Assembly (NCBI GenBank): GCA_003520545.1
Contig: DOUP01000114.1
Coordinates: 1-13,263, forward strand
Direction of reading: 5' to 3'
Length of the DNA: 13,263 nt
Source: Maritimibacter sp.
Lineage (GTDB): Bacteria > Pseudomonadota > Alphaproteobacteria > Rhodobacterales > Rhodobacteraceae
Under the pieces are notes generated by a model. It was not told the origin of the DNA. It made no database searches and saw only the letters and a list, made by a program, of their open reading frames with translations. Positions within the stretch are counted from its first letter, which is position 1. Each line of letters begins with the position of its first letter. A program made the position numbers and the translations under genes. Positions 1-5,985 of the stretch are shown here, piece by piece.

Positions 1-711
1 GCCGTCTGGCTGGTGGACAATACGACCCTCAGCTTCAAACAGGTTGCGGATTTCTGCGGTCTGCACGAGCTGGAAGTGCAGGGCATCGCCGATGGCGACG
101 TGGCCCAGGGTGTGAAAGGCTTCGACCCTATCACCAACAACCAGCTGACGCAGGAAGAGATCGAAAAGGCCGAGAACGACCCGGCGCACAAGCTGAAGCT
201 CAAGTTCAACCCTGCGGCTGTAGGTGAAGAAAAGCGTCGCGGCCCACGGTATACGCCGCTGTCCAAGCGTCAGGACCGTCCGAATTCGATCCTGTGGCTG
301 GTGAAGTTCCACCCGGAGCTTGCAGATTCGCAGATCGCCAAGCTGGTGGGCACCACCAAGCCGACGATCCAGTCGATCCGGGAGCGCACGCACTGGAACA
401 TCCAGGCGATGGAGCCGATCGACCCGGTCGCGCTGGGCCTGTGCAAGCAGACCGAGCTGGACGCCGCCGTCCAGAAGGCCGCCAAAAAGCGCGCGGCCGA
501 AGGCGAGGCGATGTCGGACGACGAGCGCCGCAAGCTGCTCTCGACCGAACAATCGCTTTCGGCTGACACCGAGCCGAAGATGCCTTCCGCGATTGAAGGG
601 CTGGAAACCTTCACGCTGGGTGGGGACGACAACAAGAAAGAAGAGACGCCGGATGCGGAGAGCTTCTTCAACCTGCCTGACAATGACGACGAGGAAGACG
701 ACGACAAGTGA
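1..711 (+). CDS. trcR: TrcR/DUF1013 transcriptional cell-cycle regulator, 5' end cut by window edge
   Basis: This is the 3' part of a DUF1013 protein, the family named TrcR (transcriptional cell-cycle regulator) in Alphaproteobacteria. The reading frame is open from base 1 and its first residues (AVWLVDNTTLSF) match the usual N-terminal region of the family, so the GTG at 13 is probably internal and the true start lies upstream of the window. About 236 residues are visible. A basic stretch (KRRGPRYTPLSKRQDRP) precedes a helix-turn-helix-like segment around residues 104-125 (ADSQIAKLVGTTKPTIQSI), which should bind DNA. The last third is charged and low in complexity, ending in an acidic run (DDEEDDDK), probably disordered. 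A strong terminator follows 22 bases after the stop, so the gene ends its transcription unit. The family assignment is firm; the precise regulon cannot be read from sequence. Confidence 0.9.
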   Translation, partial: AVWLVDNTTLSFKQVADFCGLHELEVQGIADGDVAQGVKGFDPITNNQLTQEEIEKAENDPAHKLKLKFNPAAVGEEKRRGPRYTPLSKRQDRPNSILWLVKFHPELADSQIAKLVGTTKPTIQSIRERTHWNIQAMEPIDPVALGLCKQTELDAAVQKAAKKRAAEGEAMSDDERRKLLSTEQSLSADTEPKMPSAIEGLETFTLGGDDNKKEETPDAESFFNLPDNDDEEDDDK

Positions 712-732
712 TCGTCCTCTTCGGTTGATTGG

Positions 733-760
733 AAACCCCGGCCATTGCGCCGGGGTTTTT
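733..760 (+). terminator. Intrinsic terminator after trcR
   Basis: A perfect 10-bp stem (aaaccccggc at 733-742, gccggggttt at 749-758) closes a 6-base loop and runs into a T tract. It lies 22 bases after the trcR stop and before the ribosome binding site of the next gene, so it should insulate the two. Confidence 0.88.
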
Positions 761-824
761 CGTTCCAGGCGGCTGGCCCGGCGCGTGCGAGCCTCCTACA
801 GTGCGCCAACACAGGAGGTGTGCC

Positions 825-1394
825 ATGCGGTTTTTTCTTTCCCTGACCTTCGGGCTTCTAACGTCGTCGCCGTCCGTTGCGGACGCGTTCTGCGCCGAGG
901 CGTGGTTCGTGAGAAACCTCGCGTTTGACCGCGCGGGCTATTGTTTTGGCTCGCCGCTGGGGCAGGCTCTCTTCGACAACGACGATTGTTCAACCAAGTC
1001 GCCCAAGCTGTCTGCGGAAGACCAAAGGATCGTCACGGCCATTCGCGAGACAGAGGACATGGTCGGGTGCAATATCGACACCACATCGCGTTTCATGGCG
1101 GTGCCGCATGAGACCCTATGGCGTGGCATGGTCGACCTGGCGGCACCAGCCGATTGGGCCTCCGGGTGTCTCGGCTGGCAGGGGGCGGATTTTCCGCTCT
1201 ACGCGGCCCATGCACCGGGCGCGCGGGTCACGGCGGTGGCGCGCGCTGGCATGGTGATCGAGTGGGAATACGATACTTTCGCGCCGACCGGTTGGGAGTT
1301 CATCACGCTTTACACGCGCGACTTCGAGTTTCTCGGCATGGGATGGTCGAACACGCAGATCGACACGGCGCTTTGTGAACAAATGGCCGGCTGA
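825..1394 (+). CDS. Exported cysteine-rich YARHG/DUF4453-like protein
   Basis: A 189-residue protein with a signal peptide (MRFFLSLTFGLLTSSPSVADA, likely cleavage near residue 21), so it is probably periplasmic or released. Residues 24-82 resemble the YARHG domain (AWFVRNLAFDRAGYCFG, then an IRETEDMVGC segment); the aromatic C-terminal part resembles the DUF4453 region found with YARHG in Rhodobacteraceae. No catalytic motif is visible. The mature chain has six cysteines (23, 40, 55, 82, 115, 184), enough for three disulfides, which fits an oxidising compartment. The ATG at 825 was chosen because a strong aggaggtg ribosome binding site lies at 812-819 and the signal peptide begins there; the in-frame ATG at 729 falls inside the upstream terminator. 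The gene appears to be transcribed alone. Function is unknown. Confidence 0.75.
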   Translation: MRFFLSLTFGLLTSSPSVADAFCAEAWFVRNLAFDRAGYCFGSPLGQALFDNDDCSTKSPKLSAEDQRIVTAIRETEDMVGCNIDTTSRFMAVPHETLWRGMVDLAAPADWASGCLGWQGADFPLYAAHAPGARVTAVARAGMVIEWEYDTFAPTGWEFITLYTRDFEFLGMGWSNTQIDTALCEQMAG

Positions 1395-1437
1395 GCCGTT
1401 CGCCGGGAACGCGGCGTCCCCTCCCGGTGAGCCGTGA

Positions 1438-1593
1438 TCAGGCCGCGAAGGCGACGCCCATGTAGTAGGGCCAAAGCAGCAACGCGAGCAGGCCTTTGAA
1501 GAAGCCCAGTTGCAGGTAGCCCAGTGTGAAGAGCCAGCCGATGAACCAAATCATCCCAAGCGAGCTTTGAACGGTGACATTCGTTGCAGACAT
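1438..1593 (-). CDS. Small 51-residue membrane protein
   Basis: A short gene encoding 51 residues with a polar N-terminus (MSATNVTVQSS) followed by an almost wholly hydrophobic, aromatic-rich stretch (about residues 12-50) that could form two closely packed membrane helices (IWFIGWLFTLGYLQLG, then LLALLLWPYYMGVAFA). A single lysine (K33) sits in the likely turn between them. The start at 1593 is supported by an excellent ribosome binding site (aaaaggaggt) 6-10 bases upstream; a longer in-frame start at 1635 has no such site. It lies 62 bases downstream of the quinone oxidoreductase on the same strand and could be co-transcribed with it. Small proteins of this look occur in Rhodobacterales, but I recognise no function. 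Confidence 0.72.
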   Translation of the reverse strand: MSATNVTVQSSLGMIWFIGWLFTLGYLQLGFFKGLLALLLWPYYMGVAFAA

Positions 1594-1655
1594 ATTGATT
1601 ACCTCCTTTTCAAGGGGACAATAGCACGCGGCCACCGTTGGCGCCCTGACCGCGA

Positions 1656-2642
1656 TCAGATTTCCAGGACGATCTTGCCGATATGCTGGCTTGTCTCCAT
1701 GCGGGCGTGGGCCTTGGCGGCATCTGCCAGCGCGAAGGTCTGGTCCATCACCGGTTTGATGCGGCCCGCGTCGAGAAGCGGCCAGACCTTGTCGCGTAGC
1801 TCACCGGCAATCCTGGCCTTGGCGGCATCGGATTGCGGGCGCAGGGTGGAGCCGGTCACGGTCAGTCGCCGTGCCATGATCTGTGCGAAGTTAAGCTCGG
1901 CCTTGGGACCGGAGAGAAAGGCGATATGCACCATTCGTCCGTCGTCCGCGAGCGCCTGGATGTTGCGCGGGATGTAGTCGCCGCCGACCATGTCGAGGAT
2001 CAGGTGCGCACCGCCCTCTTTCTTCAGGACGTCAACGAAGTCGCCCTCGCGGTAGTTGATGGCCACGTCCGCGCCCAGATCGCGGCAGACCTCGCATTTC
2101 TCATCCGAACCTGCGGTGGTGAAAACGCGCGCGCCCAGCGTGTGGGCAAGCTGGATCGCCGTGGTGCCAATGCCGGACGAACCGCCATGCACCAGGAAGC
2201 GCTCGCCCGCGGTCAATCCGCCGCGCATGAACACGTTCGACCAGACCGTGAAATAGGTCTCGGGCAGGCAGGCGGCTTCTTTCATCCCCATGCCTTCGGG
2301 AATCGGCAGGGCATGGGCGGCCGGGGTGGCGACATATTCCGCGTAGCCGCCACCGGGCAGAAGCGCGCAGACCATGTCGCCAACGGCCCAGTCGGTGACA
2401 CCGTCGCCAAGCGCGACGACTTCGCCCGATCCTTCGAGACCGGGAAGATCGCTCGCGGTCGGCGGCGGGGCGTAGCTGCCCGCGCGTTGCAGCGCGTCGG
2501 GGCGATTCACACCGGCATAGGCCAGTTTGATCAGGATTTCGCCGTGGCCCGGGGTCGGCACGGGCCGTTCGGTGAGGCGCAGAACCTCGGGTCCGCCGGG
2601 TTCGGAAATCTCGACGGCGCGCATTTTTGTGGGAAGGGTCAT
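1656..2642 (-). CDS. NAD(P)H-quinone oxidoreductase, PIG3/zinc-free MDR type
   Basis: A 328-residue member of the medium-chain dehydrogenase/reductase superfamily, closest in look to the PIG3/quinone oxidoreductase branch, which transfers hydride from NADPH to quinones. The N-terminal catalytic fold carries AGVNRPD (residues 44-50) and PGLEGSGEV (67-75); the Rossmann fold begins with HGGSSGIGT (152-160), the nucleotide-binding loop. No zinc ligands are seen, as expected for this branch. Length is normal. The ATG at 2642 has a ggag site 8 bases upstream; the later in-frame ATG (MRAVEI) has none. The gene starts one base after the stop of the COQ9-family gene (tgatatg), so the two are almost surely translated in a coupled manner, which suggests a role around quinones. 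The family is firm; the exact substrate is inference. Confidence 0.9.
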   Translation of the reverse strand: MTLPTKMRAVEISEPGGPEVLRLTERPVPTPGHGEILIKLAYAGVNRPDALQRAGSYAPPPTASDLPGLEGSGEVVALGDGVTDWAVGDMVCALLPGGGYAEYVATPAAHALPIPEGMGMKEAACLPETYFTVWSNVFMRGGLTAGERFLVHGGSSGIGTTAIQLAHTLGARVFTTAGSDEKCEVCRDLGADVAINYREGDFVDVLKKEGGAHLILDMVGGDYIPRNIQALADDGRMVHIAFLSGPKAELNFAQIMARRLTVTGSTLRPQSDAAKARIAGELRDKVWPLLDAGRIKPVMDQTFALADAAKAHARMETSQHIGKIVLEI

Positions 2643-2643
2643 A

Positions 2644-3318
2644 TCATTCTCCGGGTGAATGGTGTCCGGGGTATCCGTCGCGCGGCGTTCCCGGCGCTTG
2701 GATCATATCGAGCAACCTGCCCGGACCGGCCATGAAAAGCTTGTGCATCGGCGTGCCGCGCACCTTGCCCTTCACCTCTTCGATTTTCATCACGTTGTCG
2801 ATGCGCCGGTCGAGGAATTCCCAGGTGGCGGTCTGACCGGGCGTATCGTCGCCCAGCCAGTAGAGCACGGTTGAGGAATAGACGGCCGAAAGCGTGGCGC
2901 GTTTTGTGTACCAGTTCACGTCCGTGGAGCTGTCTCCCAGCGTTTCCCAGATCAGTCCGGCGGTTTCCCACAGGGCGCGGCTGCCGTCGGCGGCGTTCAG
3001 GGGCAGCGCGAAGAGCGCCATGCCCCGGCGCACCAACTCCTTGTCGGCCACTTCGAGCCGCACGCGCACGGCATGGGCGATCCGGTCGCGAAACCGCATC
3101 TGGCTCAGGTCTTCGGCCCCCAGCCGCTCGACCATCTTCGCATCGCCGCGCTTGTGATAGGCAAAGGCCATGTCCACCGCGCCGCGCGGGTAATAGGACC
3201 GGGCCTCTTCCTCGGAAATGCCGGTATCTTCGCAGGCCGCATAAAGGGCCTCGTCGCTCCAGCCGTCAAAGGGAACGTGCATAAGCACGGCGTCCAGAAG
3301 TGCGTCACCATGTTTCAT
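2644..3318 (-). CDS. COQ9-family ubiquinone biosynthesis protein
   Basis: A 224-residue protein of the COQ9 family. In eukaryotes COQ9 is a lipid-binding partner that helps the COQ7 hydroxylase in ubiquinone synthesis; alphaproteobacterial relatives are presumed to do similar work. The clearest mark is the conserved C-terminal segment around residues 131-156 (STDVNWYTKRATLSAVY, then LYWLGDD), followed by WEFLDRRIDNVMKIE. The N-terminal part is helical and resembles the TetR-like fold of COQ9 (GISEEEARSYYPRGAVDM). Length matches bacterial members. It is divergently transcribed from rpsU across a 124-base gap and is the first gene of a minus-strand unit with the quinone oxidoreductase. The ATG at 3318 has only a weak ribosome binding site, but it fits the expected N-terminus. 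Confidence 0.9.
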   Translation of the reverse strand: MKHGDALLDAVLMHVPFDGWSDEALYAACEDTGISEEEARSYYPRGAVDMAFAYHKRGDAKMVERLGAEDLSQMRFRDRIAHAVRVRLEVADKELVRRGMALFALPLNAADGSRALWETAGLIWETLGDSSTDVNWYTKRATLSAVYSSTVLYWLGDDTPGQTATWEFLDRRIDNVMKIEEVKGKVRGTPMHKLFMAGPGRLLDMIQAPGTPRDGYPGHHSPGE

Positions 3319-3360
3319 ATAGGGACAATGAACCTGTCGACCGATTGTTTCAAGCGAAAC

Positions 3361-3389
3361 TGGACAGAGCGGGGATTCGCCGTTATAAG
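3361..3389 (+). promoter_or_regulatory. Sigma-70-type promoter of rpsU
   Basis: tggaca at 3361-3366 (5 of 6 matches to the -35 consensus), a 17-base spacer, and tataag at 3384-3389 (5 of 6 matches to the -10). Predicted transcription would begin near 3396, giving an untranslated leader of about 47 bases before the rpsU start. It is the best promoter match I noticed in the window, as expected for a ribosomal protein gene. Confidence 0.7.
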
Positions 3390-3442
3390 GCCGCTTCCTG
3401 CAACTTTTTGCAACTCAAACCTAGGAAGGTGGTGACAACCAC

Positions 3443-3649
3443 ATGCAGGTATCGGTTCGCGATAACAACGTCGACCAGGCGCTCCGGGCACTGAAGAAAA
3501 AGCTTCAGCGCGAAGGTGTGTTCCGTGAGATGAAGCTTCGCCAGCACTTCGAGAAGCCCTCTGAAAAGAAGGCACGCGAGAAGGCTGAAGCCATCCGCCG
3601 CGCGCGCAAGCTCGCCCGCAAGAAAGCGCAACGTGAGGGTCTTCTCTAA
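3443..3649 (+). CDS. rpsU: 30S ribosomal protein S21
   Basis: A 68-residue, very basic protein with the standard S21 sequence: MQVSVRDNNVDQALRALKKK at the start, then REMKLRQHFEKPSEKK and an Arg/Lys/Ala-rich tail. S21 binds the platform of the small ribosomal subunit near the anti-Shine-Dalgarno end of 16S rRNA and supports initiation. Length is normal for Alphaproteobacteria. The start is fixed by homology and by a purine-rich ribosome binding site (aggaaggtggtga, 3423-3435). It has its own promoter and terminator and therefore looks monocistronic, divergent from the COQ9-family gene and convergent with the hydrolase. Confidence 0.97.
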   Translation: MQVSVRDNNVDQALRALKKKLQREGVFREMKLRQHFEKPSEKKAREKAEAIRRARKLARKKAQREGLL

Positions 3650-3687
3650 GATCTGAGCAATGCCGGAGGGGTTCGCCTCTCCACGGG

Positions 3688-3724
3688 AACCCCCGAGGCT
3701 CACGCCCGGGGGTTTGTCGTTTTA
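3688..3724 (+). terminator. Intrinsic terminator after rpsU
   Basis: An 8-bp stem (aacccccg at 3688-3695, cgggggtt at 3707-3714) with an 11-base loop that can add a short ggc/gcc helix, followed by the T-rich tttgtcgtttt. It sits 38 bases after the rpsU stop and just before the end of the convergent hydrolase gene. An overlapping alternative helix (ggggttc 3668-3674 with gaacccc 3687-3693) shares the left arm. Confidence 0.8.
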
Positions 3725-3732
3725 AGGGCGTG

Positions 3733-4713
3733 TCATTTTATCGGCGCGCGCCGTGGCACTTCCTTCAGGAACCGGGTGATGGCCCCGATCACTTCGTTTG
3801 GCGCGGTATGGGGAAGCCCATGGCCCGCACGTTTCACCACGTGGTGACGCGCCCCTCGGTTCCACAGCGTCAGCGTGCCGATCGCGGTTTGTGGAATGAC
3901 TCGGTCCTCGGCGCCCCAGATGGCCAGGACGGGAATATCGGTGCGGCCCACGTCCCGGTAGACGTCCTCCAGGTCGACGAGCAGCGTTTCGCGGTGTGCT
4001 GACAGGACTGACCGGGCATAGCCGCGCCGTCCGGTTTCGCGGGGCATGCGTTCGTTGATGTCGACAACCACGGTCGGCCCCGCCGCATCGCGTTCGGCGG
4101 CTTTGCGGATCGTGCGCGGCCCCCACAGACCCCAGAGCCAATCGCCCAGCAGACCGGTCAAGCCGGCCGTGTGCAGAGGTTCTGCGGGCGTGTAGTCGAT
4201 GCCGCCGGGGGCAAGCAGGATCATCCGGTCCACGCGATCCGGGTAGGTGCCTGCAAACAACGTCGCGATCATCCCGCCCATGGAGTAGCCCATCAGGCTG
4301 ATCTGGCCCTCCAGCCCGAGCGCATCGAGCAGGTCGGTCAATTGACGCAGAAAGAACTGCGGTGTCTGCCGGTCCCGTGGCGCATCCGACAGGCCACGCC
4401 CGTAGAGGTCGTAACACAGCACCTGGTAGCCCATCATCGTCAGGCCCCGAACCAATCCCGAGAACACCCAGGACGGTGTGGTCAGCCCGTGGATCAGAAC
4501 GATCACGCTGTCCGAGGTTTTGCCGTGCCAGCGGTAATAGGTGATACCATCCGACAAGGCGGCGAATCCCTCATTGATCGCTATGCCGTTCGCATCCGTG
4601 TCGCGTTGGACGAGGTTGTCGCGCAGGACATCCACCTTGTCCCGTCGCCACTCGCGCCAGAAGGGCAGGGCGATGAGGACAACCAGGATGATTGCCAGAA
4701 ACGTCCAAAACAT
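3733..4713 (-). CDS. Membrane-anchored alpha/beta hydrolase
   Basis: A 326-residue alpha/beta-hydrolase-fold protein. Residues 2-18 form a hydrophobic N-terminal segment (FWTFLAIILVVLIALPF) followed by basic residues, which fits a signal anchor. The core has the oxyanion-hole HG (residues 75-76, VLIHGLTTP), the nucleophile elbow GYSMGG with Ser144, a likely catalytic Asp270 in GAEDRVIP and His298 in AGHGLPH, so the Ser-Asp-His triad is complete. The insertion after strand 6 (about residues 170-240) would be the lid domain and sets specificity. The substrate cannot be inferred; esters, lactones or peroxides are all possible for such enzymes. It is transcribed alone, convergent with rpsU, and the start has a poor ribosome binding site (gagg about 13 bases upstream). 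Confidence 0.88.
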   Translation of the reverse strand: MFWTFLAIILVVLIALPFWREWRRDKVDVLRDNLVQRDTDANGIAINEGFAALSDGITYYRWHGKTSDSVIVLIHGLTTPSWVFSGLVRGLTMMGYQVLCYDLYGRGLSDAPRDRQTPQFFLRQLTDLLDALGLEGQISLMGYSMGGMIATLFAGTYPDRVDRMILLAPGGIDYTPAEPLHTAGLTGLLGDWLWGLWGPRTIRKAAERDAAGPTVVVDINERMPRETGRRGYARSVLSAHRETLLVDLEDVYRDVGRTDIPVLAIWGAEDRVIPQTAIGTLTLWNRGARHHVVKRAGHGLPHTAPNEVIGAITRFLKEVPRRAPIK

Positions 4714-5058
4714 GGGGGTTCACGAGCCTCGGAGAGTTCTTTTCTGGACTGAGACCCTAGCGGTCAGGCCGGGGTGTCTCAAGCAAAATGCGGCTGGAAT
4801 AACTCATGAGATACATAGGAGTTGAATATGTTTTCGTATACTGATGCGCTTCGCTCTTTCGGCTAGGAGGCTGCATTTGCCGTGCGGGAGGACGGCAAAT
4901 GCCGCATGGTGCATGGGGGCGGATGGCATGTGCTTTGAAAACAACGGCAGGTTTCTGGAGGTGATGACCATGACACTGCCTGACGTGGAGACCCGCGAAC
5001 CGATGTTGGCGACCGGCATCATGAGGGAGGGCATGGAGCTGTCGTATCAACAGTTGGA
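4714..5058. other. Gene-free gap between hydrolase and cyclodeaminase-family gene
   Basis: This 345-base stretch holds no intact gene. Its left end (4714-4827) should contain the minus-strand promoter of the hydrolase and includes an imperfect inverted repeat (tgagaccc at 4750-4757 against ggggtgtctca) and the 8-base palindrome ctcatgag near 4804-4811. From about 4828 rightward, short plus-strand coding-like pieces appear in two frames and are described as a pseudogene. No convincing terminator for the minus-strand operon that ends at 5059 was found here. Confidence 0.55.
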
Positions 5059-5065
5059 TCAGCTG
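4828..5065 (+). pseudogene. Decayed C-terminal remnant of an SRPBCC/AHSA1-like protein gene
   Basis: Two coding-like pieces in different frames follow one another. The first, from 4828, reads MFSYTDALRSFG and meets TAG at 4864-4866; past that it continues as EAAFAVREDGKCRMVHG until TGA at 4936-4938. The second, one frame over, reads FENNGRFLEVMTMTLPDVET from 4937 onward and then ATGIMREGMELSYQQLDQL, ending near 5065, after which the frame stays open to TAG at 5099-5101 inside the convergent gene. The pieces recall, in order, the FTDA-type strand and the C-terminal strand plus helix (TMTxxSxxxRDxxLATGMxxGMexSYxxL) of AHSA1/SRPBCC lipid-binding proteins. The N-terminal two thirds are missing. 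A strong ribosome binding site (aggag, 4817-4821) precedes 4828, so expression of a short peptide is not excluded. The family call is from memory of short motifs and is tentative. Confidence 0.42.
4873..4902. repeat. Perfect 11-bp inverted repeat with 8-base loop
   Basis: gcatttgccgt (4873-4883) and acggcaaatgc (4892-4902) are perfect reverse complements around the loop gcgggagg. No T tract follows on either strand, so it does not look like a normal terminator. It lies at the frame break of the SRPBCC-like remnant and just after a TAG codon. It could be an operator, an RNA hairpin, or the footprint of an inserted or deleted element. Confidence 0.7.
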
Positions 5066-5985
5066 TCGCTGTCCAGACCCCGCCAAGCCTCCAGGATGTA
5101 GCGCGCGGTCATCAGGTCCAGATGCGCGCCGCCGCCGTTCTTGAAGAGCGTGATGTCGTCGGGCGCGCGGGTGAACGCGCCGCTGTCGGCATCATAGAAA
5201 TCGCCCTGAACGTCCGCTTCCGTGATGACGCCGGTTTCCAGCGGGATTTTCAACTCGCCGATATGGCCGAAAGTGGTGTCCCGGCTATCCACGAAAACCC
5301 GTGACCGGGTGAGCGCGGTGTCGTCGGCTTCGCGCATATCCGGGCGAAATGCGCCGATAAGGTCGATATGCTGGCCGGGGCGAAGCCACTCGCCCATGAT
5401 AACCGGTTTTCCGTGCGACGTTGCAGAGGTGACGATATCCGCTTCGGCCACAGCAGCTTCCAGATCATCGACGGCCTGCGTGTTGGCGAACCCATCCGCA
5501 AGGGCTTCAGCCTTGGCAGACGTCCGGTTCCATACGAGAAACCGTGCCTCGGGAAAGGCCGCGCCATAGGCTTCGCGCAGGGAGGTCGCGACGGTGCCCG
5601 CGCCAACGATCAGGATCACTTGGCTTTCGGGTCGTGCGAGAAGTCGCGCACCCAGAAGACTGTCGCCCGCCGTCTTCCACTTGGTGACGAGGTGAAAATC
5701 GACCAGCGCCTCCAACTGCCCGTTGGCATCGTCGTAAAGGCTCACGCCCCCGTTGACCTGACCAAGCCCCTTGGCCGGATTGCCGGGAAAGATCGTCGCG
5801 CTTTTCACCGCCAATCCCAGCCCGTCGATCCAGGCCGCGCGGTTCAGGAGCGTATCGTCGCCACGGTAGAGAAAGCTGTCCGCGATCTCGGCCTTGGGCA
5901 AGCGATGACCCGCGCGTAGGGCCTCCGTCAAGGCAATCCAGTCGAGCCGCGCTTCGGCCTCGAAGGGCACAATCTCGATACTCAT
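5059..5985 (-). CDS. Ornithine cyclodeaminase / mu-crystallin family protein
   Basis: A 308-residue NAD(P)-dependent enzyme of the ornithine cyclodeaminase/mu-crystallin family, which includes ornithine cyclodeaminase, alanine dehydrogenase and pyrroline-2-carboxylate reductases. Visible marks are the substrate-binding Lys61 in LAVKSATIFPGNP, the Rossmann loop VGAGTVA (127-133), TSATSHGKPV (186-195), IGAFRPDMREAD (210-221) and the C-terminal FKNGGGAHLDL (281-291). Where the family usually has an Arg-Thr-Ala motif, this protein has TKWKTAGDS (101-109), so Lys104 replaces the usual Arg. The start at 5985 has a strong aggagg site and overlaps the stop of the HAD gene by ATGA; an upstream in-frame start at 6069 lies deep inside that gene. 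Substrate is uncertain: an amino or imino acid is likely. Confidence 0.85.
   Translation of the reverse strand: MSIEIVPFEAEARLDWIALTEALRAGHRLPKAEIADSFLYRGDDTLLNRAAWIDGLGLAVKSATIFPGNPAKGLGQVNGGVSLYDDANGQLEALVDFHLVTKWKTAGDSLLGARLLARPESQVILIVGAGTVATSLREAYGAAFPEARFLVWNRTSAKAEALADGFANTQAVDDLEAAVAEADIVTSATSHGKPVIMGEWLRPGQHIDLIGAFRPDMREADDTALTRSRVFVDSRDTTFGHIGELKIPLETGVITEADVQGDFYDADSGAFTRAPDDITLFKNGGGAHLDLMTARYILEAWRGLDSDS

Noticed and set aside
1400..1430. Inverted repeat tcgccggga / tcccggtga between two convergent genes
   Set aside because: Nine base pairs including one G-T pair, but no T tract on either side, so it is not a convincing terminator.
1833..2735. A 300-codon plus-strand open frame opposite the quinone oxidoreductase
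   Set aside because: It is a shadow of a well-supported gene, with a composition unlike real proteins and no recognisable domain.
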